From an uncultured Alphaproteobacteria bacterium (GTDB lineage: Bacteria; Pseudomonadota; Alphaproteobacteria; Sneathiellales; Sneathiellaceae): a stretch of DNA of 5,018 nt. A program made the translations under genes and the position numbers. Each line of letters opens with the position of its first letter. Positions within the stretch are counted from its first letter, which is position 1. This document shows, one piece after another, positions 1-5,018 of this stretch. The stretch lies in the NCBI GenBank assembly GCA_937910835.1, contig CALEMG010000553.1:1-5018 (forward strand). Direction: 5' to 3'. The notes under the pieces are model-generated. The model was not told the DNA's origin. It worked only from the letters and a program-made list of their open reading frames with translations, and did no database searches.

Positions 1-108
1 TTCGCCGAGAACGGTTTTCGCACCCATCTGGCTCGCACCTGCTGCTACCGAAAGACCGCCGGAACCGCCGCCGATCACACAAATATCCGCCTTAATCCGT
101 GTTGCCAT
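1..108 (-). CDS. FAD-dependent pyridine nucleotide-disulfide oxidoreductase, N-terminal fragment (dihydrolipoamide dehydrogenase / mercuric reductase-like)
   Basis: Only the first 36 codons lie in the window; the gene continues past the left edge. The peptide starts MATRIKADICVIGGGSGG and ends GAKTVLGE. This is the beta-alpha-beta FAD-binding fold at the start of the dihydrolipoamide dehydrogenase/mercuric reductase/glutathione reductase group: the GGGSGG dinucleotide-binding loop at residues 13-18 and the acidic ribose-binding residue at Glu36. The redox-active CxxxxC motif would lie just outside the window, so substrate and exact subfamily cannot be decided. The ATG at 108 is supported by AGGAG (121-117) eight bases upstream. 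It begins 18 bases after the stop of the VTT-domain gene and is probably co-transcribed with it. Paired VTT membrane protein and MerA-like flavoprotein genes are known in proteobacteria, but their joint role is unclear. Gly35 stands where family members usually have a bulky hydrophobic residue; this is minor. Confidence 0.85.
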   Translation of the reverse strand, partial: MATRIKADICVIGGGSGGLSVAAGASQMGAKTVLGE

Positions 109-126
109 AAGAATTACTCCTGCTCT

Positions 127-952
127 TTATTTTGGACTTTTGCGGAATCTCTTCACGACAACCGGCAGAAGAGCAATGACGCCAAGCGCGAAGAAAGAAA
201 ATAATATCTCTGTCGTCACCAAGGATGTGATCTGAAAGTCCAGCATACATGCACTCTGCCCACTATCCATGCAGGCCTGATACTTGGCTTGCTGTTCGCG
301 GATAATGCTGTCGAGACCTCCACCGAGATAGGCGAAAACGAATGCCGACAAACGTTCCGACATCGTAGGTGCTGAGTTTCACCCCCAGAAATGCTGGCGC
401 GATATTGACGAGCCAGAACGGAAAAAGCGGAACCAAACGTAGGAATAACAGATAACTGAGTGCGTTTTCAGAAAATCCGTCTTCGAGTTTCTTCAGCTTC
501 GGTCCCGCCTTCTTGCGAAGCGGCTCACCAAGGGAAGTTGCCGCGATCAGGAACAATAAAGTGGCGCCGATCGTTGCCGCGAATACAGTCATGAACCCCG
601 CCGCGATCCAGCCGAAAAGAAATCCACCGGTTACCGTCATCAACAGCCCTCCCGGCAAGGAAAATGCGACAACAACAATATAGAGCCCCATGTAAAGAAG
701 GGCGGCCAAAAGGAAGTTTGCCGATACGAAATCAATCAGCCGATCGCGATTATCGCTGAGCGTGCGGAACGTCAGATATTCATCGAGTCCTAGAATGAAG
801 AACGCGGCGATAGCGGCGGCAATGACCAACAGCGGCATCATTTTCTTGAGCGAGAAGCCATTTCCGGCATCACCTTTTTGATCAGTGGCCTTACCCATCG
901 CTGATTCGCCCTCCGCCCGCGCTGCCGGCATCTGTTTGTCGAAACCTAACAT
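127..952 (-). pseudogene. TVP38/TMEM64 family (VTT/SNARE-associated domain) membrane protein, frameshifted
   Basis: Two minus-strand reading frames together make one VTT-domain (DedA-like superfamily) inner-membrane protein; the family is linked to lipid scrambling or transport, but the substrate here is unknown. The first frame, from 952, gives a cytoplasmic start, a membrane segment near residues 39-56, then hydrophobic segments near 79-98 and 103-140 containing SLPGGLLMTVTGGFLFG, and the LRLVPLFPFWLVNIAPAFLG motif at 171-190. It stays in family register up to GTFVGI (about residue 204, base 341), then turns into arginine-rich out-of-frame sequence. The homologous continuation, FVFAYLGGGLDSII plus a last membrane helix and the basic tail VVVKRFRKSPK, lies in another frame ending at 127. 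The missing piece is the short I-P-G-type motif expected between the two parts. The start at 952 has a strong AAGGAGG (964-958); an in-frame ATG at 898 also has GGAGG (914-910). Sequencing error cannot be excluded. Confidence 0.8.
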
Positions 953-957
953 AAATC

Positions 958-964
958 CCTCCTT
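958..964 (-). promoter_or_regulatory. Strong ribosome binding site for the VTT-domain gene
   Basis: Read on the minus strand the bases are AAGGAGG, an almost complete anti-16S match, five bases before the ATG at 952. This favours the 952 start over the internal ATG at 898, which has a shorter GGAGG 11 bases upstream. The intact site suggests that the gene was translated efficiently until recently, despite the frame break further down. Confidence 0.7.
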
Positions 965-972
965 GGGGACAA

Positions 973-978
973 AATATA
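973..978 (-). promoter_or_regulatory. Possible -10 element for the minus-strand VTT/oxidoreductase unit
   Basis: On the minus strand the bases read TATATT, close to the TATAAT consensus. Transcription would start around 966, leaving a leader of about 14 bases that just includes the ribosome binding site. I find no convincing -35 hexamer 16-18 bases upstream, so it would need an activator if real. The T(C/T)GAAACT repeat cluster lies about 43-82 bases further upstream, where an activator could bind. This is inference from position and a single hexamer. Confidence 0.22.
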
Positions 979-1020
979 GCGTACACCGGCAATTCCTTTA
1001 AAACAGCAAACGAACTTGCC

Positions 1021-1060
1021 TTGAAACTTATCGAAACTTATGGTTCCTCGATAGTTTCGA
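1021..1060. repeat. Cluster of three T(C/T)GAAACT half-sites, possible operator
   Basis: TTGAAACTTA (1021-1030) is followed directly by TCGAAACTTA (1031-1040), a tandem repeat with a 10-base period, about one helical turn. AGTTTCGA (1053-1060) is the exact inverted copy of TCGAAACT (1031-1038), with a 14-base spacer. The cluster lies in the divergent intergenic region, about 75 bases before the rpmH promoter -35 element and about 43 bases before the tentative minus-strand -10. Same-face tandem sites plus an inverted copy suggest binding of a dimeric or cooperative regulator. I cannot name the protein. A hairpin role is less likely, given the 8-bp stem and 14-base loop with no T-run. Confidence 0.4.
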
Positions 1061-1133
1061 AAGGTGCTCTCACCCAAAAGTGAGCCGAATTGAACCACCC
1101 CACCCCACAAAACCGCAAAATTCATCTCCTGCA

Positions 1134-1162
1134 TTGACTTAACCGGGGAGAAACCTTATACA
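1134..1162 (+). promoter_or_regulatory. Sigma-70-type promoter for the rpmH operon
   Basis: TTGACT (1134-1139) and TATACA (1157-1162) are separated by exactly 17 bases; each hexamer differs from consensus at one position. Transcription should begin near 1168-1170, giving a leader of roughly 50 bases before the rpmH start. The strength suits a ribosomal protein gene. No second strong promoter is apparent in the short gaps downstream, so this promoter probably drives at least rpmH-rnpA-yidD-yidC-engB, possibly argB as well. Confidence 0.75.
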
Positions 1163-1205
1163 GCGGGGCTTGTTTTCCCTTCGCGCAAATCGCGCGGATG
1201 ATCGA

Positions 1206-1210
1206 CGGAG
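1206..1210 (+). promoter_or_regulatory. Ribosome binding site that fixes the rpmH TTG start
   Basis: CGGAG sits seven bases before TTG at 1218, the codon directly ahead of the Lys-Arg-Thr-Tyr sequence where L34 normally begins. No ATG or GTG is available at the expected start, so this site supports TTG as initiator. Confidence 0.6.
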
Positions 1211-1217
1211 AAGTCTC

Positions 1218-1352
1218 TTGAAACGTACATATCAACCGAGCAAACTTGTGCGCGCTCGCCGCCATGGATTCCGTGCCCGCCGGGCAACGGTCGGCGGTCG
1301 CCGAGTCCTTGCTAACCGCCGCACCAAAGGCCGCAAGAGCCTTTCAGCCTAA
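1218..1352 (+). CDS. rpmH: 50S ribosomal protein L34, TTG start
   Basis: L34 is a small, very basic protein that binds 23S rRNA in the large ribosomal subunit. The product is 44 residues, the usual bacterial length, and reads MKRTYQPSKLVRARRHGFRA at the start, then a GGRRVLANRR segment and the KGRKSLSA end; nearly every family-conserved position is present. The start is chosen at TTG 1218 because it gives exactly the canonical N-terminus and has CGGAG seven bases upstream. The frame is open back to a TTG at 1170, but that would add 16 non-family residues and begin at or next to the predicted transcription start. This is the first gene of the operon; the rnpA start lies four bases after its stop. 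Residue 22 of the RARR stretch is Arg, where many relatives have Met or Lys. Identity is certain; only the use of TTG is inferred. Confidence 0.97.
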   Translation: MKRTYQPSKLVRARRHGFRARRATVGGRRVLANRRTKGRKSLSA

Positions 1353-1356
1353 TCCC

Positions 1357-1731
1357 ATGCCGATAGGCGTCGAACGGCTTAAAAAACGCGCGGAATTCCT
1401 CCGTGTTGCGTCCGTTCGCCGCAAATGGGCCGCACCGGGGGTGGTGCTTCAGGCCGCACGCGATCCAAACCCGTTGAGGGCGGATGTCGCGCGCGTGGGT
1501 TTTACTGTGACCAAAAAAGTTGGCAACGCTGTTGTCCGCAATCGTATTAAACGCCGCCTTCGCGCTGTTGCTCGGGAAATTATCCCGGATCACGCGGAAG
1601 CAGGATGGGATTTTGTCCTGATTGGCCGCGCAAAAACGAAGGACCGACAGTTTGACGAATTGAAGTCAGACCTGTGTGCCGCTCTCGGCAAGGTGGGCGC
1701 TGCTGTGCCACATCGACGGAGTGCATCATGA
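1357..1731 (+). CDS. rnpA: Ribonuclease P protein component
   Basis: This is the protein subunit (C5) of RNase P, which helps the catalytic RNA bind precursor tRNA and remove 5' leaders. The 124-residue product is of typical size. RLKKRAEFLRV (7-17) is the N-terminal signature, VGFTVTKKVGNAVVRNRIKRRLR (47-69) contains the RNR motif that contacts RNA, and a weakly conserved tail follows. The ATG at 1357 is chosen because it lies ten codons or fewer before the first conserved residues and four bases after the rpmH stop. No Shine-Dalgarno sequence precedes it, so translation probably depends on ribosomes finishing rpmH. The frame is open back to 1246, inside rpmH, but those extra residues overlap L34 coding sequence and do not look like RnpA. 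The stop TGA overlaps the yidD ATG (ATGA). Nearness to rpmH is nearly universal in bacteria. Confidence 0.96.
   Translation: MPIGVERLKKRAEFLRVASVRRKWAAPGVVLQAARDPNPLRADVARVGFTVTKKVGNAVVRNRIKRRLRAVAREIIPDHAEAGWDFVLIGRAKTKDRQFDELKSDLCAALGKVGAAVPHRRSAS
1718..1721 (+). promoter_or_regulatory. Ribosome binding site for yidD
   Basis: GGAG lies six bases before the ATG at 1728, inside the end of rnpA. It supports the internal Met over any longer yidD frame reaching back to 1674, together with the ATGA overlap with the rnpA stop. Confidence 0.55.
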
Positions 1732-2012
1732 TCGGAAGGATTCTCTCCGCGGCGCTTATCCTGCCAATCCGGTTTTATCGCTACTTCATTTCACCGTTGC
1801 TACCGGCAAGTTGCCGCTACTACCCCAGTTGCTCATCCTATGCGATGGAGGCGCTGTCGGAACATGGTCCTTTAAAAGGCGGCTGGCTGACCCTGCGGCG
1901 GCTGGCGCGGTGCCATCCGCTTGGCGGCGAGGGCTACGATCCAGTACCACATAAACATGGAAATTGTCATCACAGCGCAACGGACCTCTCGGGCCGCGCT
2001 CGCATAGAATAA
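1728..2012 (+). CDS. yidD: Membrane protein insertion efficiency factor YidD
   Basis: YidD is a small membrane-associated protein that aids YidC-dependent insertion of inner-membrane proteins. The product is 94 residues. An amphipathic/hydrophobic N-terminus (about 1-25, LILPIRFYRYFISPLLPASC) is followed by the family signature CRYYPSCSSYAMEALSEHG (29-47), with Cys29 and Cys35 as the two conserved cysteines, then GGWLTLRRLARCHPLGGEGYDPVP (51-74), the usual end of the conserved core. The last 20 residues are a His-rich, lineage-specific tail. The start at 1728 has GGAG six bases upstream and overlaps the rnpA stop by four bases, so the two are likely translationally coupled. yidC follows after 21 bases, which fits their shared role. 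Reading the frame back to 1674 would add non-family residues encoded over rnpA. Confidence 0.95.
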   Translation: MIGRILSAALILPIRFYRYFISPLLPASCRYYPSCSSYAMEALSEHGPLKGGWLTLRRLARCHPLGGEGYDPVPHKHGNCHHSATDLSGRARIE

Positions 2013-2033
2013 AACGTAAGGGCTGTAAAAATA

Positions 2034-3785
2034 ATGTCGGATCAGAAAAACCTGGTCATTGCGATCGTTCTTTGTTTCCTGATTATTATCGGGTTCCAAT
2101 ACTTCGTTGAGGGCCCGCAGGTAGAGCAGGCGCAGCAGCAACAAACCGAAACATCGACAGCGAACGGAGATACCCCGTCGCAAATTCCGTCTGCCGCCGT
2201 CGATGGCGCCAGCGCGCCGAGTGTGCAGGGGGCTACGAAGCAAAGCGCCATGACCCGGTCGCAAAGCCTGCAAAAGGCCGAACGGATTAAAATCAATACG
2301 CCAGCGCTTCATGGCTCCGTTTCCCTGACCGGCGCGCGTCTTGATGACCTAACGCTGATCGACTATCGCGAAACAGTTAATCCGACAAGCCCTGAAATCA
2401 AGCTCTTGTCCCCGGCAGGCAGCCCGTATCCCTATTATGCGGAATTTGGCTGGAGCCCAGCCCCTGGCGCAAATATCAAGCTTCCCGGCGCACAAACGAT
2501 TTGGGCCACGGATAGCACGGAACTTACGCCAGAAAAGCCCCTGAAACTAACATGGGATAATGGCGAGGGCCTCATCTTTCACCGCACTATCTCAGTCGAC
2601 GACAACTATATGTTTGCGATTGAGCAAATGGTTGAGAACAATACCGGTGCGCCCGTCACGCTCTATCCTTACGGCCTGATTTCCCGTCACGGCACGCCTG
2701 AGACAACCAATTTTTATATCCTTCACGAGGGGCCGATCGGCGTTCTCAATGAAACGCTGGAAGAAATTGACTATAGCGACCTTGAAGAGGGAAACAGCGA
2801 AAGCTTCTCCTCCGTTGGAGGCTGGCTGGGCATTACCGACAAATTCTGGCTGACGGCGCTGGTTCCCAATCAGGAAACCAATATCAAGGCCCGCTTTTCC
2901 TATGCCCCGCAGGGCGAAAGATACCAGACCGACTTTCTTAATCAGGAAGGGATCAATGTCCCCGCTGGCGAGACAGTCGGCCTGACCAATCATTCGTTCG
3001 CAGGCGCCAAGGTCGTTTCCGTTCTCGATACCTATGAGAAGGAATACAAGATCGACCGCTTCGATCTCGCGATTGACTGGGGCTGGTTCTATTTCCTGAC
3101 CAAGCCGATATATTTCGCTCTTGAGTTCCTCAACAGCTGGATCGGCAACCTCGGCCTTGCCATTATGGCACTAACGGTCATCATCAAGATCATCCTGCTG
3201 CCGCTCGCACATAAATCCTATGTGTCGATGAGCAAGATGAAACGCTTGCAGCCGGACATGGTGAAACTCCGTGAAAAATACGGTGACGATAAGCAAAAGC
3301 TTAATCAGGAGATGATGGCGCTGTATAAGCGGGAAAAGGCAAATCCGGCGGCTGGTTGCCTGCCGATCGTGCTGCAAATTCCAATATTCTTCGCGCTCTA
3401 TAAAGTGCTGTTCGTGACCCTGTTAATGCGGCATCAGCCTTTTTATGGCTATATCAAGGATTTGGCCGCGCCAGATCCGACGACCATCTTTAACCTCTTT
3501 GGTCTGATCCCCTGGGATCCGCCGCAGTTCCTGATGATCGGGTTCTTGCCGCTCCTGATGGGTCTCAGCATGTATTTACAGCAGAAGCTCAACCCGCAAC
3601 CGGCCGATCCGGTGCAGGCCAAAATCTTCCTGTTCATGCCGATCTTCTTCACCTATCTGCTGGCAAGCTTCCCGGCAGGACTGGTGATTTACTGGACCTG
3701 GAATAACATTCTCAGCATGGCGCAACAGTGGCTGATCATGAAACGGATGGGTGTCTCCGTTTCCGGCGCCAGCGAAAAAAGCTGA
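2034..3785 (+). CDS. yidC: Membrane protein insertase YidC (Oxa1 family, Gram-negative long form)
   Basis: YidC inserts and folds inner-membrane proteins, alone or with SecYEG. The 583-residue product has the long Gram-negative layout: membrane helix 1 at about 7-25; a Gln/Ser/Ala-rich periplasmic linker at about 28-80; the periplasmic beta-sandwich domain at about 85-340; then the Oxa1-like core. In the core, a helix at about 350-390 leads into a cytoplasmic coiled-coil hairpin (SMSKMKRLQPDMVKLREKYG, 398-417, through about 437). Further helices follow at about 439-465 (GCLPIVLQIPIFFALY), 498-516 and 529-566. Lys385 sits where E. coli YidC has the groove arginine Arg366, keeping the positive charge. 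The tail is short and only mildly basic, unlike the strongly basic E. coli tail. The ATG at 2034 is preceded by AAGGG at 2018-2022, 11 bases away, a weak site. engB starts 13 bases after its stop. Confidence 0.98.
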   Translation: MSDQKNLVIAIVLCFLIIIGFQYFVEGPQVEQAQQQQTETSTANGDTPSQIPSAAVDGASAPSVQGATKQSAMTRSQSLQKAERIKINTPALHGSVSLTGARLDDLTLIDYRETVNPTSPEIKLLSPAGSPYPYYAEFGWSPAPGANIKLPGAQTIWATDSTELTPEKPLKLTWDNGEGLIFHRTISVDDNYMFAIEQMVENNTGAPVTLYPYGLISRHGTPETTNFYILHEGPIGVLNETLEEIDYSDLEEGNSESFSSVGGWLGITDKFWLTALVPNQETNIKARFSYAPQGERYQTDFLNQEGINVPAGETVGLTNHSFAGAKVVSVLDTYEKEYKIDRFDLAIDWGWFYFLTKPIYFALEFLNSWIGNLGLAIMALTVIIKIILLPLAHKSYVSMSKMKRLQPDMVKLREKYGDDKQKLNQEMMALYKREKANPAAGCLPIVLQIPIFFALYKVLFVTLLMRHQPFYGYIKDLAAPDPTTIFNLFGLIPWDPPQFLMIGFLPLLMGLSMYLQQKLNPQPADPVQAKIFLFMPIFFTYLLASFPAGLVIYWTWNNILSMAQQWLIMKRMGVSVSGASEKS

Positions 3786-3798
3786 CAAGCGGTATGTC

Positions 3799-4461
3799 AT
3801 GACCAATGTGACGGACCTGGGTGACGATGATGAGGCAAAACGTATAGAAGCCGGGCGTTTGCTCTTCGCCCAGGAATGCCAATTTGTCGCCGGTGCCGCG
3901 ACAGAGGAAATGCTACCGGAGTTGGTTCTGACGGAAGTAGCCTTCGCCGGTCGGTCGAATGTCGGTAAGTCCAGCCTGATTAACGCTCTGACTAACCGCA
4001 ACACGCTCGCCCGGACGTCCAATACGCCGGGCCGCACGCAGCAGATCAATTTCTTCAACTTAGGCGGCCGGCTTCATCTGGTCGATTTGCCGGGCCATGG
4101 ATATGCCAAGGCATCGAAACAAAAAATTGGCATTTGGACGGACCTTGTAAACAGCTATCTCAAGGGGCGTTCCACATTGCGGCGGGTTCTTTTGCTGATT
4201 GATGCGCGCCATGGGTTAAAGGTGACCGATCGCGAGGTCATGGATATGCTGGATGTGGCAGCAGTCAGCTATCAGATCATCCTCACAAAGGTTGACAAGA
4301 GCAATCAAAGTGACGTGAAATTGCTCACCCAAAAAATTGAGGCAGAGCTTGCCAAGCGGCCCGCTGCCCATCCAGAGATCATCCTCACCAGTTCCATCAA
4401 AGGAACCGGGATAGAGACGCTCCGGGCGGAACTTGCTTCATTGGCAGAAGAGGTTGGATGA
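3799..4461 (+). CDS. engB: Ribosome biogenesis GTP-binding protein YihA/YsxC (EngB)
   Basis: This TRAFAC-class GTPase is needed for a late step of 50S subunit assembly and is linked to division. The 220-residue product has all G motifs: G1 GRSNVGKS (51-58), G2 in TPGRTQ (76-81), G3 DLPGHGYA (96-103), G4 TKVD (163-166) and G5 TSSIKGTG (197-204). FAGRSNVGKSSLINAL and the TPGRTQQINFF stretch are characteristic of this family rather than Der or Era. About 40 residues precede the conserved domain, which is common in alphaproteobacteria. The ATG at 3799 lies 13 bases after the yidC stop, with only a weak purine stretch (AGCGG) upstream. A GTG at 3751 would extend the protein by 16 residues into yidC and is not favoured. 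The stop overlaps the argB start (ATGA), suggesting coupling. Confidence 0.96.
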   Translation: MTNVTDLGDDDEAKRIEAGRLLFAQECQFVAGAATEEMLPELVLTEVAFAGRSNVGKSSLINALTNRNTLARTSNTPGRTQQINFFNLGGRLHLVDLPGHGYAKASKQKIGIWTDLVNSYLKGRSTLRRVLLLIDARHGLKVTDREVMDMLDVAAVSYQIILTKVDKSNQSDVKLLTQKIEAELAKRPAAHPEIILTSSIKGTGIETLRAELASLAEEVG

Positions 4462-5018
4462 TAGAAATGAGTGATAAACCCCTGTCAGTCGAGGAGCAGC
4501 TTGCCAAGGCGCGGACTCTGTCCGAAGCCCTGCCCTACATGCACCGGTTCAGCGGCCAGACCTTCGTCATCAAATATGGCGGCCACGCCATGGGCGATGA
4601 GCAGCTTTCCCATTATTTCGCGCGGGATGTCGCGCTGATGAAGCAGGTAGGCATTAATCCGGTGATCGTCCATGGCGGCGGCCCACAAATCGGCAGCATG
4701 CTGGAACGGCTTAAAATCCAGAGTTCCTTCATCGATGGCCTTCGGGTTACCGACAAGGAAACGGTGGAAATCGCCGAAATGGTCTTGTCCGGCTCGTTGA
4801 ACAAAAAAATTGTTACTTCGATTAACTCTGCAGGCGGCCTTGCCATCGGCCTTTCAGGCAAGGACGGCAACCTGATTGAGGCACAAAAACTGAATCGCAC
4901 CAAGCGCGATCCGGACAGCAATATAGAACGGATACTTGATCTCGGCTTTGTCGGGGAACCCCGCCGCATCAACCCGGAAATCCTTGAAAGTTTCGAGGAG
5001 AATAACCTTATCCCGGTT
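4458..5018 (+). CDS. argB: N-acetylglutamate kinase, partial (3' end outside window)
   Basis: ArgB phosphorylates N-acetyl-L-glutamate with ATP, the second step of arginine biosynthesis, and is often the arginine-feedback point. The 187 residues seen are roughly the first 60 percent of a protein of about 300. The amino acid kinase fold is clear: KYGGHAMGD (39-47) with nucleotide-binding Lys39; the VHGGGPQIG glycine loop (71-79); GLRVTD (94-99) with the substrate-contacting Arg96; LSGSLNKKIV (110-119) and LSGKDGNLI (132-140). The N-terminal segment before the kinase core (SVEEQLAKARTLSEALPYMHRF) resembles the N-terminal helix of arginine-sensitive hexameric enzymes, so feedback inhibition is plausible but not shown. 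The start at 4458 overlaps the engB stop by four bases and has AGAGG four bases upstream. ATG 4467 (MSDKPLS) is a realistic alternative, with the same AGAGG 13 bases away. Confidence 0.96.
   Translation, partial: MIEMSDKPLSVEEQLAKARTLSEALPYMHRFSGQTFVIKYGGHAMGDEQLSHYFARDVALMKQVGINPVIVHGGGPQIGSMLERLKIQSSFIDGLRVTDKETVEIAEMVLSGSLNKKIVTSINSAGGLAIGLSGKDGNLIEAQKLNRTKRDPDSNIERILDLGFVGEPRRINPEILESFEENNLIPV

Noticed and set aside
1043..1057. LexA-like box, GTTC-N7-GTTT
   Set aside because: It matches the alphaproteobacterial GTTC-N7-GTTC consensus except for one base, but it falls inside the GAAACT repeat cluster, and neither neighbouring unit is an expected SOS target. Chance overlap is likelier.
1021..1060. 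oriC-like DnaA box cluster near rpmH
   Set aside because: rpmH often neighbours oriC and dnaA in other bacteria, but the TTATCGAAA and TTATGGTTC sequences do not match the TTATCCACA box, and no dnaA is present.
946..1134. Minus-strand reading frame of 62 residues in the divergent intergenic region
   Set aside because: It overlaps the rpmH promoter side, the repeat cluster and the start of the VTT gene, and its product has no recognisable domain. The GGAG-like bases near its ATG are not enough to call a gene.
1170..1217. Upstream extension of rpmH to the TTG at 1170
   Set aside because: The extra residues are not part of L34, and the codon coincides with the predicted transcription start.
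1246..1356. Long rnpA form starting inside rpmH
   Set aside because: Overlapping long rnpA forms exist in Thermus, but here the added residues are the +1 shadow of L34 coding sequence, and no good ribosome binding site or RnpA similarity is seen.
2592..2993. 133-residue minus-strand reading frame inside yidC
   Set aside because: It is antisense to a well-conserved gene, with no recognisable domain or upstream signals; it is a codon-bias shadow.
3751..3798. GTG start for engB inside yidC
   Set aside because: It would add 16 residues that shadow the yidC C-terminus. The ATG at 3799 fits the gene spacing and usual protein length better.

Overview
The window looks like an ordinary chromosomal segment of an alphaproteobacterium. 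The order rpmH-rnpA-yidD-yidC-engB-argB on the + strand, the class-typical protein sequences (L34 beginning MKRTYQPSKLVRARRHGFRAR, a lysine at the YidC hydrophilic-groove arginine position) and the moderate base composition fit this group, perhaps a Rhodospirillales-like lineage. The genus cannot be told from the sequence.

Left part (1-952, minus strand): a two-gene unit. The upstream gene (952 to 127) encodes a TVP38/TMEM64 (VTT domain) membrane protein, but its reading frame breaks near 340-346, just where the conserved C-terminal glycine/proline motif should be, so it is probably a pseudogene or carries a sequencing error. It is followed 18 bases later by the first 36 codons of a FAD-dependent pyridine nucleotide-disulfide oxidoreductase that runs off the left edge.

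Middle (953-1217): a divergent intergenic region. It holds a cluster of three T(C/T)GAAACT half-sites (two tandem, one inverted; 1021-1060) with no assigned regulator. On the rpmH side there is a very good sigma-70-type promoter (TTGACT, 17 bases, TATACA; 1134-1162).

Right part (1218-5018, + strand): a tightly packed unit. rpmH (ribosomal protein L34, with an apparent TTG start), rnpA (RNase P protein), yidD (insertion efficiency factor), yidC (membrane protein insertase), engB (ribosome-assembly GTPase) and the start of argB (N-acetylglutamate kinase) are separated by gaps of 4, 21 and 13 bases, with ATGA stop-start overlaps at rnpA/yidD and engB/argB. No terminator is visible between them. 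The block joins ribosome building, tRNA processing and membrane protein insertion, with arginine biosynthesis at the end. I see no undescribed system. The points most worth checking are the broken VTT gene, the divergent-region repeats and the TTG start of rpmH.
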